Part shown: in pieces, positions 17,509 to 26,507 of the stretch
Position numbering within the stretch: the first letter of the stretch is position 1
Layout of the letters: each line of letters opens with the position of its first letter
NCBI RefSeq assembly: GCF_000172175.1
Contig: NZ_ABJL02000008.1
Location: 2,418,001 to 2,482,000, forward strand
Direction of reading: 5' to 3'
Source of the DNA: Bacteroides intestinalis DSM 17393
GTDB taxonomy: Bacteria; Bacteroidota; Bacteroidia; Bacteroidales; Bacteroidaceae
Length of the DNA stretch: 64,000 bases
Notes under the pieces: model-generated
Database searches by the model: none
Seen by the model: only the letters and a program-made list of their open reading frames with translations
Told to the model about the DNA's origin: nothing
Made by a program: the position numbers and the translations under genes

Positions 17509-18912
17509 TCAGTCTTTATGCTTTTGTAAGATGATGTCTTTAATCGTTACATCAGTATTGGCAGGATTACCTCCGAAGTCAAATACTAAAGATATAGCAT
17601 GCATAGCTTCAGGAGCTTTCACAGAAGCTGCCCAAACAGCTTTTTCGGAATCAGCAACTAAATCCACTTTCTTATCAAAGAAGAAGTTACCATCATGCTT
17701 GATTTCTTTACCATCTTCACCGATTTCATTGGTCTGCACCAATTTAACAGTTACATTTTTAAGATCCGCTGTTGAATTTAAGATAACATGGAAGTCATAG
17801 GCAGTCTCTGTGTCAGCTGTAAGATCAGTCTCAAATGAGAACTGATTCTGCCATGCTTCTGCAGTAGCTTCCGGGAAAGACAAAGAATAAGATCTGCCAT
17901 CAATGACCAAAGCCGGATTAGGTTTGGGACTCCAGTCACTATTTGCATAAAAGAATTTGTTAACATAGGTCATGCCATTCCAAAGGTTATCCTTACTATC
18001 GACAGCAACCCATGTAGGTTCAGGAGTTTCATCGATCACAGGAACTTCAGTGCCGTCGTCATTAGCATGGTCCTTTAACACAATACTTTCAATAGTCATA
18101 TCCGTGCCAGCTGCATTGCGGCCAAAATCAAAAACAAGCTTCAGATTGGCGATATCAATGCCCGGCATATTACTCTTCCAGAAGCAAAGCGGTTCGTTAG
18201 CTTCCAGTTTTATGCCTTTTTGTTCAAAATAGAAATTACCATCATCCGTACTATCCACCAATTTTACTGTAACATTGGAGTGTGCTACTGAAGCTGTAAG
18301 AATTACTGAAAAGTCATAATTCTTAGTAGCCTCTGTTGAAATATTGGTTGCCATTGCCATTTGCGCTTGCCAAGTATCATCAGTAGCCTCCGACAATTTT
18401 ACAGTATAAGTACCATTTTCCAATGTATATGCAGGATCTGCGATAGCCGACCATCCCGGAGCATAATAAAAAGTGGGAGCCGCTATCGTAGCCTTCGTCC
18501 ACATATTAAAATCACTTTCATACACAAATCCACCGAAACCATTCATTATCGTCTTATTGATGCGGAAAGTTTTGGATATACTACCATCACTTACACCATT
18601 GGCATTAGCAATTTTTACATCTACACTGTAATCTCCGGCTTTTCTATAATATTTCTTCATTGAGAATGAAGATGAATAGGTCTTACCGTCAAATATCCAG
18701 ACAGGAGTAATGCCCGGTTGAGCGTTAAAAGTAAAAGTTACCCAATTGGTTTCCTGATCCACATCTATTTGAATCGTATTTTCATAAGTTGATGCAACCG
18801 GAATGCCGGCTTCATTAGGTGATGTAAAGTCATCGGGTGAGCAGGCTGTGATGCTAAAAGCCATAGCCGTCGTCAGCAACATTCCTCCGATATAGCTATA
18901 TATTTTTTTCAT
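17509..18912 (-). CDS. Surface glycan-binding lipoprotein with two homologous modules
   Basis: A 467-residue lipoprotein (SITACSPDD). An N-terminal PKD/Ig-like domain (about 30-120, FNAQPGITPVWIFDGKTYS) is followed by two related beta-sandwich modules, about 125-280 and 300-467. Both share the order W-FYA-W-P-Y-W-Q-DF-VTVKL-DGNF-F-LVFDFG-AG/NTD-TI-I-LK, so they arose by duplication. The place between SusD and GH16 and the lipid anchor fit a surface glycan-binding protein (SusE/F or SGBP-B role). The aromatic residues in each module are candidate glucan contacts. No catalytic residues are recognizable. Confidence 0.8.
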   Translation of the reverse strand: MKKIYSYIGGMLLTTAMAFSITACSPDDFTSPNEAGIPVASTYENTIQIDVDQETNWVTFTFNAQPGITPVWIFDGKTYSSSFSMKKYYRKAGDYSVDVKIANANGVSDGSISKTFRINKTIMNGFGGFVYESDFNMWTKATIAAPTFYYAPGWSAIADPAYTLENGTYTVKLSEATDDTWQAQMAMATNISTEATKNYDFSVILTASVAHSNVTVKLVDSTDDGNFYFEQKGIKLEANEPLCFWKSNMPGIDIANLKLVFDFGRNAAGTDMTIESIVLKDHANDDGTEVPVIDETPEPTWVAVDSKDNLWNGMTYVNKFFYANSDWSPKPNPALVIDGRSYSLSFPEATAEAWQNQFSFETDLTADTETAYDFHVILNSTADLKNVTVKLVQTNEIGEDGKEIKHDGNFFFDKKVDLVADSEKAVWAASVKAPEAMHAISLVFDFGGNPANTDVTIKDIILQKHKD

Positions 18913-18932
18913 AATCCTTCTTTTTTAATAAA

Positions 18933-20483
18933 TTAATAATTGTTTTGAATTAAAGTACCTTGTGCAGCATCAATTTCGCTCTGCGGAATAGGCAGATGCT
19001 TCTTATTTGCTGACCAGGTATTTGTACGGTAACCATATCCATCGGGCACCAACACACTGGTAGCTTTACCTGTACGTATCAAATCCCAATAGCGTTTACC
19101 TTCACCCACAAACTCAAGATGACGTTCGTCTATGATATTATCAATTGTTGCTTCTTTTTCAGTAGTCAATCCGGCACGTTTACGTACGCGATTCAAGTAT
19201 TCTCTTGCATCACCCGAACCTGCACCGCGAGTAATCAATTCAGCTGCATTCAGCAGAGTTTCAGAGAAACGATAGATACGAAGGTTGTTATTCCAGTTCA
19301 ACTGTGCATCTGCTTTATGACCGGAATTATCACCAGTATGTGCAGCATACTTTTCGAGAAAATAGCCTGTATCCTGGTAGCGGTGATTATAAGTAAGCTG
19401 GTTCGTAGGATTTGCAGCATTATGAGCATCAATTGCAGCCTGTGCATTCCAGCAAGTGGCATCACGACGGGTATCATTATTGGCATAACGTTCATACGTT
19501 TCCAAACGAACCGGACAGAATCCCCATCCTTCATCATGTCCATCTGTTCCGTTAGGCCAGGTATGCGGACTAACCAGTGTAGGTAATACAGTACCGCCTG
19601 CATTCAATGGGCCATCCCATGAACGAATAGCATCATCATCTTTATAGTTTACTTCAAATATAGATTCCTTACCCCATTCATTTGCTTCCTTGAAGATACC
19701 AGCATAATTTTCAAGCAAACCATACTGAGTGCTACCGATAATCTCCTGCATATACTGTAAAGCTTTACCATAACGGGATTCATCATTCTGATACATTACA
19801 ATTTCAGCATAAAGCATATATGTCATAGCCTTGGTCACACGGCCATAATTATCTGCTTTTTCTTTCATCGGAAGAGCATTACTTGCAATCACACCTTCAA
19901 GATCAGTAATGATATTTTCATACACCTGATCTGCAGATAATTGTTCCGCAAGATAGGGGGATGTCAGGTTTGTATTATAATATGGTATATTACCCCAGAA
20001 CTTCCACAGCCAATTGTAGTAGAGTACACGGAGAGTGATAACTTGAGCCTCGTAATATTTCCGATTCTCCTCAGTTACATTATCTCCTGCCCAACCTAGG
20101 TAAGTAATGACATCATTACAACGCTTCACACCACTATAAGAAACAGTCCACAGCCCTTTAATCACATTTGTAGGAATTGCTTCAAAATTCATCATCAAAT
20201 GCCATGCCTGATTATCTGTTCTGTCCTGACCGCCAATCCAAAGATCATCAGCCATGATATCACTCATAAGAGTTACAGGATTATATTCACCCATTGCCCA
20301 ATCGGACCAATGCAGAGGGTCATAAGCTGCTACTACTGCTTCCTGAATATGCGCATCGGTAGTAAAATAAGAATTAATTGTTTCATCTGTTGGAGAAGAA
20401 ACCTCCAAAAAGGATTCTGAACATCCTGTAGCCAAGAAAGCGGACGCTATCAAACTTGCTACTATATATTTATATCTTTTCAT
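18933..20483 (-). CDS. susD: SusD-like glycan-binding lipoprotein of the beta-glucan PUL
   Basis: A 516-residue SusD/RagB family lipoprotein (FLATGCSESFLEVSSPT). The family forms a lid on the SusC barrel and binds glycan at the surface with TPR-like helices. Typical family strings are present: the N-terminal helical part with NYNWLWKFWGNIPYY-like sequence, and near the C-terminus LRIYRFSETLLNAAELI, YLNRVRKRAGL, and IIDERHLEFVGEGKRYWDLIRTG. It is immediately downstream of SusC (27 bp). Full length. Confidence 0.95.
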   Translation of the reverse strand: MKRYKYIVASLIASAFLATGCSESFLEVSSPTDETINSYFTTDAHIQEAVVAAYDPLHWSDWAMGEYNPVTLMSDIMADDLWIGGQDRTDNQAWHLMMNFEAIPTNVIKGLWTVSYSGVKRCNDVITYLGWAGDNVTEENRKYYEAQVITLRVLYYNWLWKFWGNIPYYNTNLTSPYLAEQLSADQVYENIITDLEGVIASNALPMKEKADNYGRVTKAMTYMLYAEIVMYQNDESRYGKALQYMQEIIGSTQYGLLENYAGIFKEANEWGKESIFEVNYKDDDAIRSWDGPLNAGGTVLPTLVSPHTWPNGTDGHDEGWGFCPVRLETYERYANNDTRRDATCWNAQAAIDAHNAANPTNQLTYNHRYQDTGYFLEKYAAHTGDNSGHKADAQLNWNNNLRIYRFSETLLNAAELITRGAGSGDAREYLNRVRKRAGLTTEKEATIDNIIDERHLEFVGEGKRYWDLIRTGKATSVLVPDGYGYRTNTWSANKKHLPIPQSEIDAAQGTLIQNNY

Positions 20484-20510
20484 AACTTTTTATATTTTAA
20501 AGATGAGAAA

Positions 20511-23500
20511 TTAGAAAGTGAGGTTAGCACCAATCGTCCATGTTCTGGCCTGAGGATACACACCATAGTCAACACCAAGTGAAGTACCACCCGATGAAAT
20601 TTCAGGGTCGAAACCATGATATTTAGTGAAAGTAAACAAGTTCTCTGCTGCTACGTAGAAGCGCAGTGAAGAAACAAACACTTTCTGTGTTAATGCCGCC
20701 GGCAAAGTGTAGCCTATTTGAATGTTTTTCAGACGCAAATAACTGCCATCGTAAACATACAAATCAGATGATTGCCAGTTTGTATTATCACCCAGCATAA
20801 AACGAGGGATACGGTTAGAAGTACCTTCACCGGTCCAACGGTTCAGCATCCATGAAGGAAGATTAGTAGCAGAGATGTCGGTACGGCGAGTTGCATCATA
20901 AATATCATTACCCATAGTACCTTGCCACATCATACTCAAATCGAAGTTCTTCCAACTTACATTCAAATTAAGGCCATAAGTCCAGTCAGGCATACCTTTT
21001 CCGATATCGGTACGGTCATCAGCATCAATTGAACCACTTCCATCCACATCCACGAAACGAACATCACCGGGAACTGCGTTCGGCTGTATCAATTCTCCCT
21101 TAGAGTTAGTATAAGCATTCACTTCATCCATATTCTGGAATACACCTGCAGTTTTGTATCCATAGAAGTATGGGAAAGGTTTACCATTCTGAGCACGGCT
21201 GATTGTACCTGTACCTTGGAAAGAATCAAGGTTTGCCCAACCAGATTCGTTTCCATATTCAATCAGCTTATTCTTTAAATAGGTCAGATTACCACCAATG
21301 CGGAAGTTCCAGTCAGATACGCGGAATCTGTATGCTGCTTCCAATTCAATACCACTGTTTTCCATCTTACCTACGTTACCAATCGGTTTGGATTCACCCA
21401 CATAGGAAGGGATATTCATTTCCATCAACATACCATTGGTAGTTTTCTTGTAATAGTCGGCAGTAAAAGTCAAAGCGTTATTAAAGAAACCAAAGTCAAT
21501 ACCAAAGTCCAACTGTTCTGATTCTTCCCATTTCAGGTCAGGATTAGCGAGTCCACTGGCCTTCACCCCATTGATCACCTTTTCTCCGGCTCCGAAAATG
21601 TAATTGTTGCCGGTTGAAGTTAACACAGTATATTTAAAGTTACCTATGTTTTCATTACCGTTCTTACCCCAAGAGAAACGAACTTTTGTAGATGTCAGCC
21701 ACTCAGGACGTCTCTCCATAAACTTTTCGTTTGTTAAATTCCATCCAAGTGAGAAGGAAGGGAATACAGCGTAGTGATTATTAGATCCGAAACGGGAAGA
21801 GCCGTCACGACGGATTGTAACCTGAAACATATACCGTTCGTCATAGTTATAGCTGGCCCGTGCAAAAAGAGAAGCCAATGTAGCTATCTCAGAAGGAGCA
21901 CCCGCTGCTGTCTGATCACCATCCGCCGCCTGTCCGGTACTTGCATTGATATAAGGACGGCTATAATTGATAATATTGTTACGTGTACCTCTAAGATATG
22001 AACCGGTGTTCTTCTTGGCTGACTGACCTAACAATACTGAGAAAGTATGCTTGTCAATCGTCTTATCATACATCAACACATTTTCCAACTGCCAAACAGT
22101 CCCGTCATGCTTCTCTGAGTAGGCAGTAGAGCGTGATGAAGCACCACCACTTCTCAAATAGTAAAGAGGAGTATAACCATCATTGCCCCAAAAAGAGAGG
22201 TCGGCACCATAAGAAGTCTTGAATTTCAGGTTATCCCATAATTGCAGTTCTGCAGAAAAATTAGCCACAAACTTATGGCTCCAGTTCTTAGCGCCGGGCA
22301 AAGAAAGATTAGCAATCGGATTGGTCATTTCACCAAATTCCGAACCGGGAATACTAAAGAGCTTGCCGTTACGTGGATCAAAAATCGGAGTGTAGTCCGT
22401 TGTATTAGCATACTTGTCAAGCTGAGCCTGTGCAGCATCTCCTTCATCATAAACGGTCAACATCGGAGATAAAGCCAAAGCAGAACCTAACGGAGATCCC
22501 CAAGTGGAATTAGCTTCGATACCGGTACTTTTAATACGGGCATAAGAAAGGTTGGAAGTCACTTTCAGACTGTTCAACCAATTGCGGTTCTTAGATTCAT
22601 CAAAGAGAGTATATTGTGTATTGCTACGCAAAGTCAGACGCTCATAGTTAGAACGATTAAAGTTACCACCCACAATACCATCTTGGGTATAATAACCAGC
22701 TGAGAACAAATAGTTCACCTTATCACTCGCACCACTCACACTCACCTGATGATTCATTACAGGAGCATTATCATTAAATACTTCATTCTGCCAATCAGTT
22801 CCCATACCATAAGAGTATGGATCGTTGTATTTGGGAGCTATACCTGCATTAATAGCACCCTCATTCATCATGAGCGCATATTCCGTAGCATTCAGCACAT
22901 CCCGATTCTTCCATGCACTTTGCCAGCCGTAAGAAAAGTCATAAGTCACTTTCGTCTTACCAATCTTACCGCTTTTAGTAGTAACAAGAATTACACCATT
23001 CGCAGCACGCGCACCATAAACAGCACCCGAAGCAGCATCTTTCAGAACTTCGATAGAAGCAATGTCACTCGGATTCAAATAATCCAGACCACCTTCAATA
23101 GGCATACCGTCTACAATATAAAGAGGATCGGCTGCACCATTTTCCGTACGAATCGTACCTACACCACGTACACGAATCTGAGCTGCTGCACCCGGCTGAC
23201 CGGAAGAGGAAGTAACTGTAACACCAGCTGCCAAGCCTTTCAAAGCATTATCCATACGAACCGGAGCTGTATTTGCCAAATCCTCAGATGATACTCTGGC
23301 AATAGACGCTGTTACCACACTCTTTTTCTGAGTACCGTAACCAATAACCACTACTTCGTCCAATGCTTCAGAATCTTCTTGCAGAACAATTTTAAGCTCA
23401 CGCTTGCCATTTACCGGAATTTCCAATGATTTGAATCCTATATAAGAAATAGAAAGGATTGCGTCGGAGGGAACCGACAAAGCAAATTCACCGTCTATAC

Positions 23501-23666
23501 CAGTGATTGTTCCCGTAGTGGCATTACCTTTCACCACCACATTTACTCCAGGTAAGGGTTCATTGTCCGCACCACTTATCACTGTACCTTTTACCTGTAT
23601 ATCTTGTGCATATACAGAAGCTAAGGTAAAGCTTAGTAAAAATAAAACTGATAATAACTTCTTCAT
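20511..23666 (-). CDS. susC: SusC-like TonB-dependent transporter of the beta-glucan PUL
   Basis: A 1051-residue outer-membrane transporter: signal peptide ending VYA-QD, carboxypeptidase-regulatory-like beta domain (about 22-100), TonB box region with EALDEVVVIGYG, plug domain with LKGLAAGVTV, RVRGVGT, YIVDGMP and IEVLKDAASGAVYGARAANGVI, then a 22-strand barrel ending in aromatic F. There is no N-terminal STN domain, so it is not an anti-sigma-coupled type. With its SusD it imports oligosaccharides released at the surface. It is the first gene of the operon; a -7 box lies at 23729..23722 and phased repeats lie further upstream. Confidence 0.96.
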   Translation of the reverse strand: MKKLLSVLFLLSFTLASVYAQDIQVKGTVISGADNEPLPGVNVVVKGNATTGTITGIDGEFALSVPSDAILSISYIGFKSLEIPVNGKRELKIVLQEDSEALDEVVVIGYGTQKKSVVTASIARVSSEDLANTAPVRMDNALKGLAAGVTVTSSSGQPGAAAQIRVRGVGTIRTENGAADPLYIVDGMPIEGGLDYLNPSDIASIEVLKDAASGAVYGARAANGVILVTTKSGKIGKTKVTYDFSYGWQSAWKNRDVLNATEYALMMNEGAINAGIAPKYNDPYSYGMGTDWQNEVFNDNAPVMNHQVSVSGASDKVNYLFSAGYYTQDGIVGGNFNRSNYERLTLRSNTQYTLFDESKNRNWLNSLKVTSNLSYARIKSTGIEANSTWGSPLGSALALSPMLTVYDEGDAAQAQLDKYANTTDYTPIFDPRNGKLFSIPGSEFGEMTNPIANLSLPGAKNWSHKFVANFSAELQLWDNLKFKTSYGADLSFWGNDGYTPLYYLRSGGASSRSTAYSEKHDGTVWQLENVLMYDKTIDKHTFSVLLGQSAKKNTGSYLRGTRNNIINYSRPYINASTGQAADGDQTAAGAPSEIATLASLFARASYNYDERYMFQVTIRRDGSSRFGSNNHYAVFPSFSLGWNLTNEKFMERRPEWLTSTKVRFSWGKNGNENIGNFKYTVLTSTGNNYIFGAGEKVINGVKASGLANPDLKWEESEQLDFGIDFGFFNNALTFTADYYKKTTNGMLMEMNIPSYVGESKPIGNVGKMENSGIELEAAYRFRVSDWNFRIGGNLTYLKNKLIEYGNESGWANLDSFQGTGTISRAQNGKPFPYFYGYKTAGVFQNMDEVNAYTNSKGELIQPNAVPGDVRFVDVDGSGSIDADDRTDIGKGMPDWTYGLNLNVSWKNFDLSMMWQGTMGNDIYDATRRTDISATNLPSWMLNRWTGEGTSNRIPRFMLGDNTNWQSSDLYVYDGSYLRLKNIQIGYTLPAALTQKVFVSSLRFYVAAENLFTFTKYHGFDPEISSGGTSLGVDYGVYPQARTWTIGANLTF

Positions 23667-23721
23667 AAGTTTTACTAAATTAAGATTAACAATTCTCGGT
23701 TATGTTCTCAATCGAACACTG

Positions 23722-23729
23722 CAAACATA
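23722..23729 (-). promoter_or_regulatory. -7 box of the beta-glucan PUL
   Basis: Minus-strand TATGTTTG matches TAnnTTTG, 56 bp before the SusC ATG. No TTTG -33 box is seen at the proper distance, which is typical of promoters that need an activator. Confidence 0.55.
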
Positions 23730-23770
23730 GAGTAAAATGCAATAAAAAAAGCCCTAAGTACCCATTCTTA

Positions 23771-23869
23771 AATACGTCAATTCAAAATCCAGAATACGTT
23801 ATCAATACGTCAAAAACAAATAATCAATTGATAATCAATAAGAATACTATACTTTCATCGAATACGTCA
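23771..23869 (-). promoter_or_regulatory. Phased AATACGTYA direct repeats upstream of the beta-glucan PUL
   Basis: AATACGTCA occurs at 23771, 23804 and 23861 and AATACGTTA at 23793 (plus-strand reading). The first three are spaced 22 and 11 bp, two turns and one turn of the helix. They lie about 55-100 bp upstream of the inferred start of transcription, where an activator would bind. The 309-bp space between SusC and the DUF5686 gene holds nothing else that I can recognize. Confidence 0.6.
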
Positions 23870-23975
23870 TTGCATGTTATAGAACATAGAATACTATTTT
23901 TCTAAACTACAATAACACTAAAGCCGGGCAATTTATAAAGGAAGTTAATAACAGAAATACGAGAGAATTTAAAGA

Positions 23976-26195
23976 TTATCGGTTGAACAACTCAAAAGTG
24001 AATTTGCAACCTATCTCCTTAAATTTCCAGTTGGCAAAGCTGCCAAAGACTCCGAAATCAAAAATATTGGTACCGATGCCATAGCCAACCTCAACATAAG
24101 GATTCAGATGCGGAACAACCAAAGCATTCAGATAAAGGCGCTCATTGAGCACATGCTGTGTATACTTCACCAAATGGCGCAACATCAGGAAAGGAGATTC
24201 GTATGTCAAATGCCCACGAAGGTATTTACGGGAGGAGTTGTACCACCGCCCGTCAAGCAGCTGGAATACTCCCCCAATTTCATCATTCCATCCTACAGGA
24301 AGATTCGAACGGGTAAAGTTAGCAAAATCCACAAAGTATATATCTTTTTGATTGGTAAAAGCGCCCCATCCAAAGCGGAGATAAAAATCACGCATCAATC
24401 CCAAAGGAATGGAGTGCTGAATATCTACTTCGACACGCTCATAGGTACCGGTACTCTTAAAAACCCCATTGATGCCCCGCTCCCAGTCCACTGAAATACT
24501 GGGATATTTGGAATGTAAGTTCACTTTGCGATCACCATTCATATAATAGTATTGCCCGGGAGTCCACGTCAGACGGACACGCGGAGCAAAACTATTGTAT
24601 GAATGACGCATTTTCTCTGTCCAATCAGGATAAACTTCTGAAGAGGGCACACTTCTTGAAGCCGACTTGGTGGATACATACATTGAGCGATTGGCTTCCG
24701 TACGCTTATGCATGGAGAAACCAACATCCAGTGACAAGCCATTTACAATTTCCCAACTATGGCGCACCTGCAAGTATAAGTCATTAAAGTAATCCAGTTG
24801 CACCTGATCAAAATCGAAAACACTATCCGGAATATTTTTCAATTCATCCAACATCCTACTACTATAGATGCGGTGACCATTACCTACGCTGATATGAAGA
24901 GCTGCACGCTTGCGTGGCCAGTAATCAAAATCCGACTTTACAGACCAATAAAACTCATTATACTTGAAGTTATAACCCAATCTGGGAACGAGACGCAACA
25001 GACGGTCGCCCGTAAAAATACGGTTGTACTTAAATTCCTGCCGATAAGAAAAACCATTCTTCCCGCTATAACTCAGCAAGAAGGGATTGATAAGCGGTGA
25101 ACAGCGGACACTTCCCAATTTCGAAAGGTCCACCGTATAACGGCTGATAAGTGCATCACCTATCTGCCCCCAGAATTCCAGATTCTTATTTTTGGGTTTC
25201 TTATATCGATATGAAGTATCACGGCTCAAAAAGAAATCCTTATATAAATCCTGTTCATGTTCAGTCAACGGAATCGGACGTATGCTCTCGAAATAAGAAC
25301 TATCTTTCCTGTAGCTATTCGTATCACTGCGTAATGTATAGGATTCCGACAAATCATACTTGCTTTTCAATCTCTTTCGCTCCAACTGTGAAGGGTCTTT
25401 CTGAATAATGGTTTTATAATCAAGAGCAGCAATATAATTAGCATCAACCACATTGCCCAAAAAGCGGAAAGTAGCATCCACATCATAATGTACAGGCAAG
25501 AACTCATCCGACTCACCCACATCCCCCATACGTATCATATTGTCGAAACGCAACATTTCAGAACGTCCGCTAAAATGCATCTCACGTACACTCCATACAT
25601 TCTCGCTGACCACCATGTGCCCGCTCACCAACTGAAAACTCTTGCTTTTCGGCTTGAAACTAATCTTATATCGCAAATCATGCACTTTACCCATTACGGA
25701 ATCGACATGATAAGAATAATATTTCATTGCATTTGGAGCCAGAGGCGAAAGGAGCTTATCATACAATAAGGTAGAAGCATAGACATTAACATGAAAATAT
25801 TCTGGCAACCTGCCATCCAGCTCCCAAAACTCAGAAGAAGTGCCGACACTCGCTTTTACCTTCTGATCATAAATGTCGGGAGCAGTAAAATGCAAGTCAC
25901 TATAAGTCTCCATCATATATTCCCTCACTCCTTTCCGGATACGGAACATGGTAGGAATAAAGCGCAAAATATGATTTTTCTTGCGAAGATTCACCTTTCC
26001 CTTAATATAAAGATCAGCTCTATAGTCGTCGATAATACTTTCATAAAAAGGGGCAAAGAAGATGACCTTCTTCATAATAGAGTCCGCAGAAAGTAATTTC
26101 GCATTGTAAGGGTCAGGGACAAAAGATGCGTGCACTTTCGGACAAGCTGAAAGCAAAAGACATAGCAAGGTTCCTATACAAAAGACATGTTTCAA
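23976..26195 (-). CDS. DUF5686 family outer-membrane protein
   Basis: I set the start at the TTG at 26195 (739 residues). It is preceded by GGAGG at 8 bp, a rare clear Shine-Dalgarno in this window, and gives a clean signal, (M)KHVFCIGTLLCLLLSAC. Frame upstream is open to 26291 but would start before the inferred promoter. The protein lacks the usual N-terminal carboxypeptidase-like domain and begins with the DUF5686 region (IKGKVNLRKKNHILRFIPTM), then many amphipathic strands such as SVKSDFDYWPRKRAALHISV, ending in FELFNR, which suggests an outer-membrane barrel. The LLSAC lipobox may mean a lipid anchor. Function of the family is unknown. It does not share strand spacing with glnN (divergent). 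Confidence 0.8.
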   Translation of the reverse strand: MKHVFCIGTLLCLLLSACPKVHASFVPDPYNAKLLSADSIMKKVIFFAPFYESIIDDYRADLYIKGKVNLRKKNHILRFIPTMFRIRKGVREYMMETYSDLHFTAPDIYDQKVKASVGTSSEFWELDGRLPEYFHVNVYASTLLYDKLLSPLAPNAMKYYSYHVDSVMGKVHDLRYKISFKPKSKSFQLVSGHMVVSENVWSVREMHFSGRSEMLRFDNMIRMGDVGESDEFLPVHYDVDATFRFLGNVVDANYIAALDYKTIIQKDPSQLERKRLKSKYDLSESYTLRSDTNSYRKDSSYFESIRPIPLTEHEQDLYKDFFLSRDTSYRYKKPKNKNLEFWGQIGDALISRYTVDLSKLGSVRCSPLINPFLLSYSGKNGFSYRQEFKYNRIFTGDRLLRLVPRLGYNFKYNEFYWSVKSDFDYWPRKRAALHISVGNGHRIYSSRMLDELKNIPDSVFDFDQVQLDYFNDLYLQVRHSWEIVNGLSLDVGFSMHKRTEANRSMYVSTKSASRSVPSSEVYPDWTEKMRHSYNSFAPRVRLTWTPGQYYYMNGDRKVNLHSKYPSISVDWERGINGVFKSTGTYERVEVDIQHSIPLGLMRDFYLRFGWGAFTNQKDIYFVDFANFTRSNLPVGWNDEIGGVFQLLDGRWYNSSRKYLRGHLTYESPFLMLRHLVKYTQHVLNERLYLNALVVPHLNPYVEVGYGIGTNIFDFGVFGSFANWKFKEIGCKFTFELFNR

Positions 26196-26221
26196 CGATA
26201 ATACCTCCAAATATATAGGGA

Positions 26222-26229
26222 CAAATATA
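26222..26229 (-). promoter_or_regulatory. -7 box of the DUF5686 gene
   Basis: Minus-strand TATATTTG, 27 bp before the TTG start at 26195. A second TATATTTG lies at 26215..26208, closer to the gene and less likely. Confidence 0.5.
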
Positions 26230-26274
26230 GAAAAAAAGGTTGTAAAACGAAGGAATAGCCATTTTTTTAATATA

Positions 26275-26302
26275 TACCAAATACATACCAAGCCCGTACC
26301 AG
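26275..26302. promoter_or_regulatory. Three TACCAR repeats spaced exactly 11 bp
   Basis: TACCAA at 26275 and 26286 and TACCAG at 26297. They lie about 60-85 bp upstream of the inferred DUF5686 transcript start and in the divergent region shared with glnN. Confidence 0.45.
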
Positions 26303-26392
26303 ATCTGGCTCCAATACAGCATTGATACTCCCAAGAGTAGAAACAGCAAGTATCACAATTTGCACTTTTTGCAATACAAGCAACTCTTTTCA

Positions 26393-26477
26393 GGGGGTAT
26401 CTGCAAGAAAAATTGCATTATTTTCAAGAATACCCCCTAAAAAATAGGGGTACTTCCAGAAAAAACATATAATTTTG
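26393..26477 (+). promoter_or_regulatory. glnN control region: three GGGGTA blocks and -7 box
   Basis: GGGGGTAT at 26393-26400, ATACCCCCTA at 26430-26439 and TAGGGGTA at 26445-26452 can pair in two exclusive ways, or serve as inverted protein sites. The -7 box TAATTTTG is at 26470-26477, so the third block covers the -33 position. TTGCA/TGCAA words recur at 26360-26417. The implied leader is only about 25 nt, so the blocks act as DNA rather than RNA. Confidence 0.5.
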
Positions 26478-26507
26478 CACCCAACAATCAACAAAAGGAA
26501 GACAAGT

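Noticed and set aside
26196..26291. Upstream extension of the DUF5686 protein
   Set aside because: It begins before the -7 boxes and is followed by a better TTG start with GGAGG.
26475..26507. TTG-initiated extension of glnN
   Set aside because: It overlaps the -7 box at 26470-26477; MSKMRFYALQ at 26508 matches the family start.
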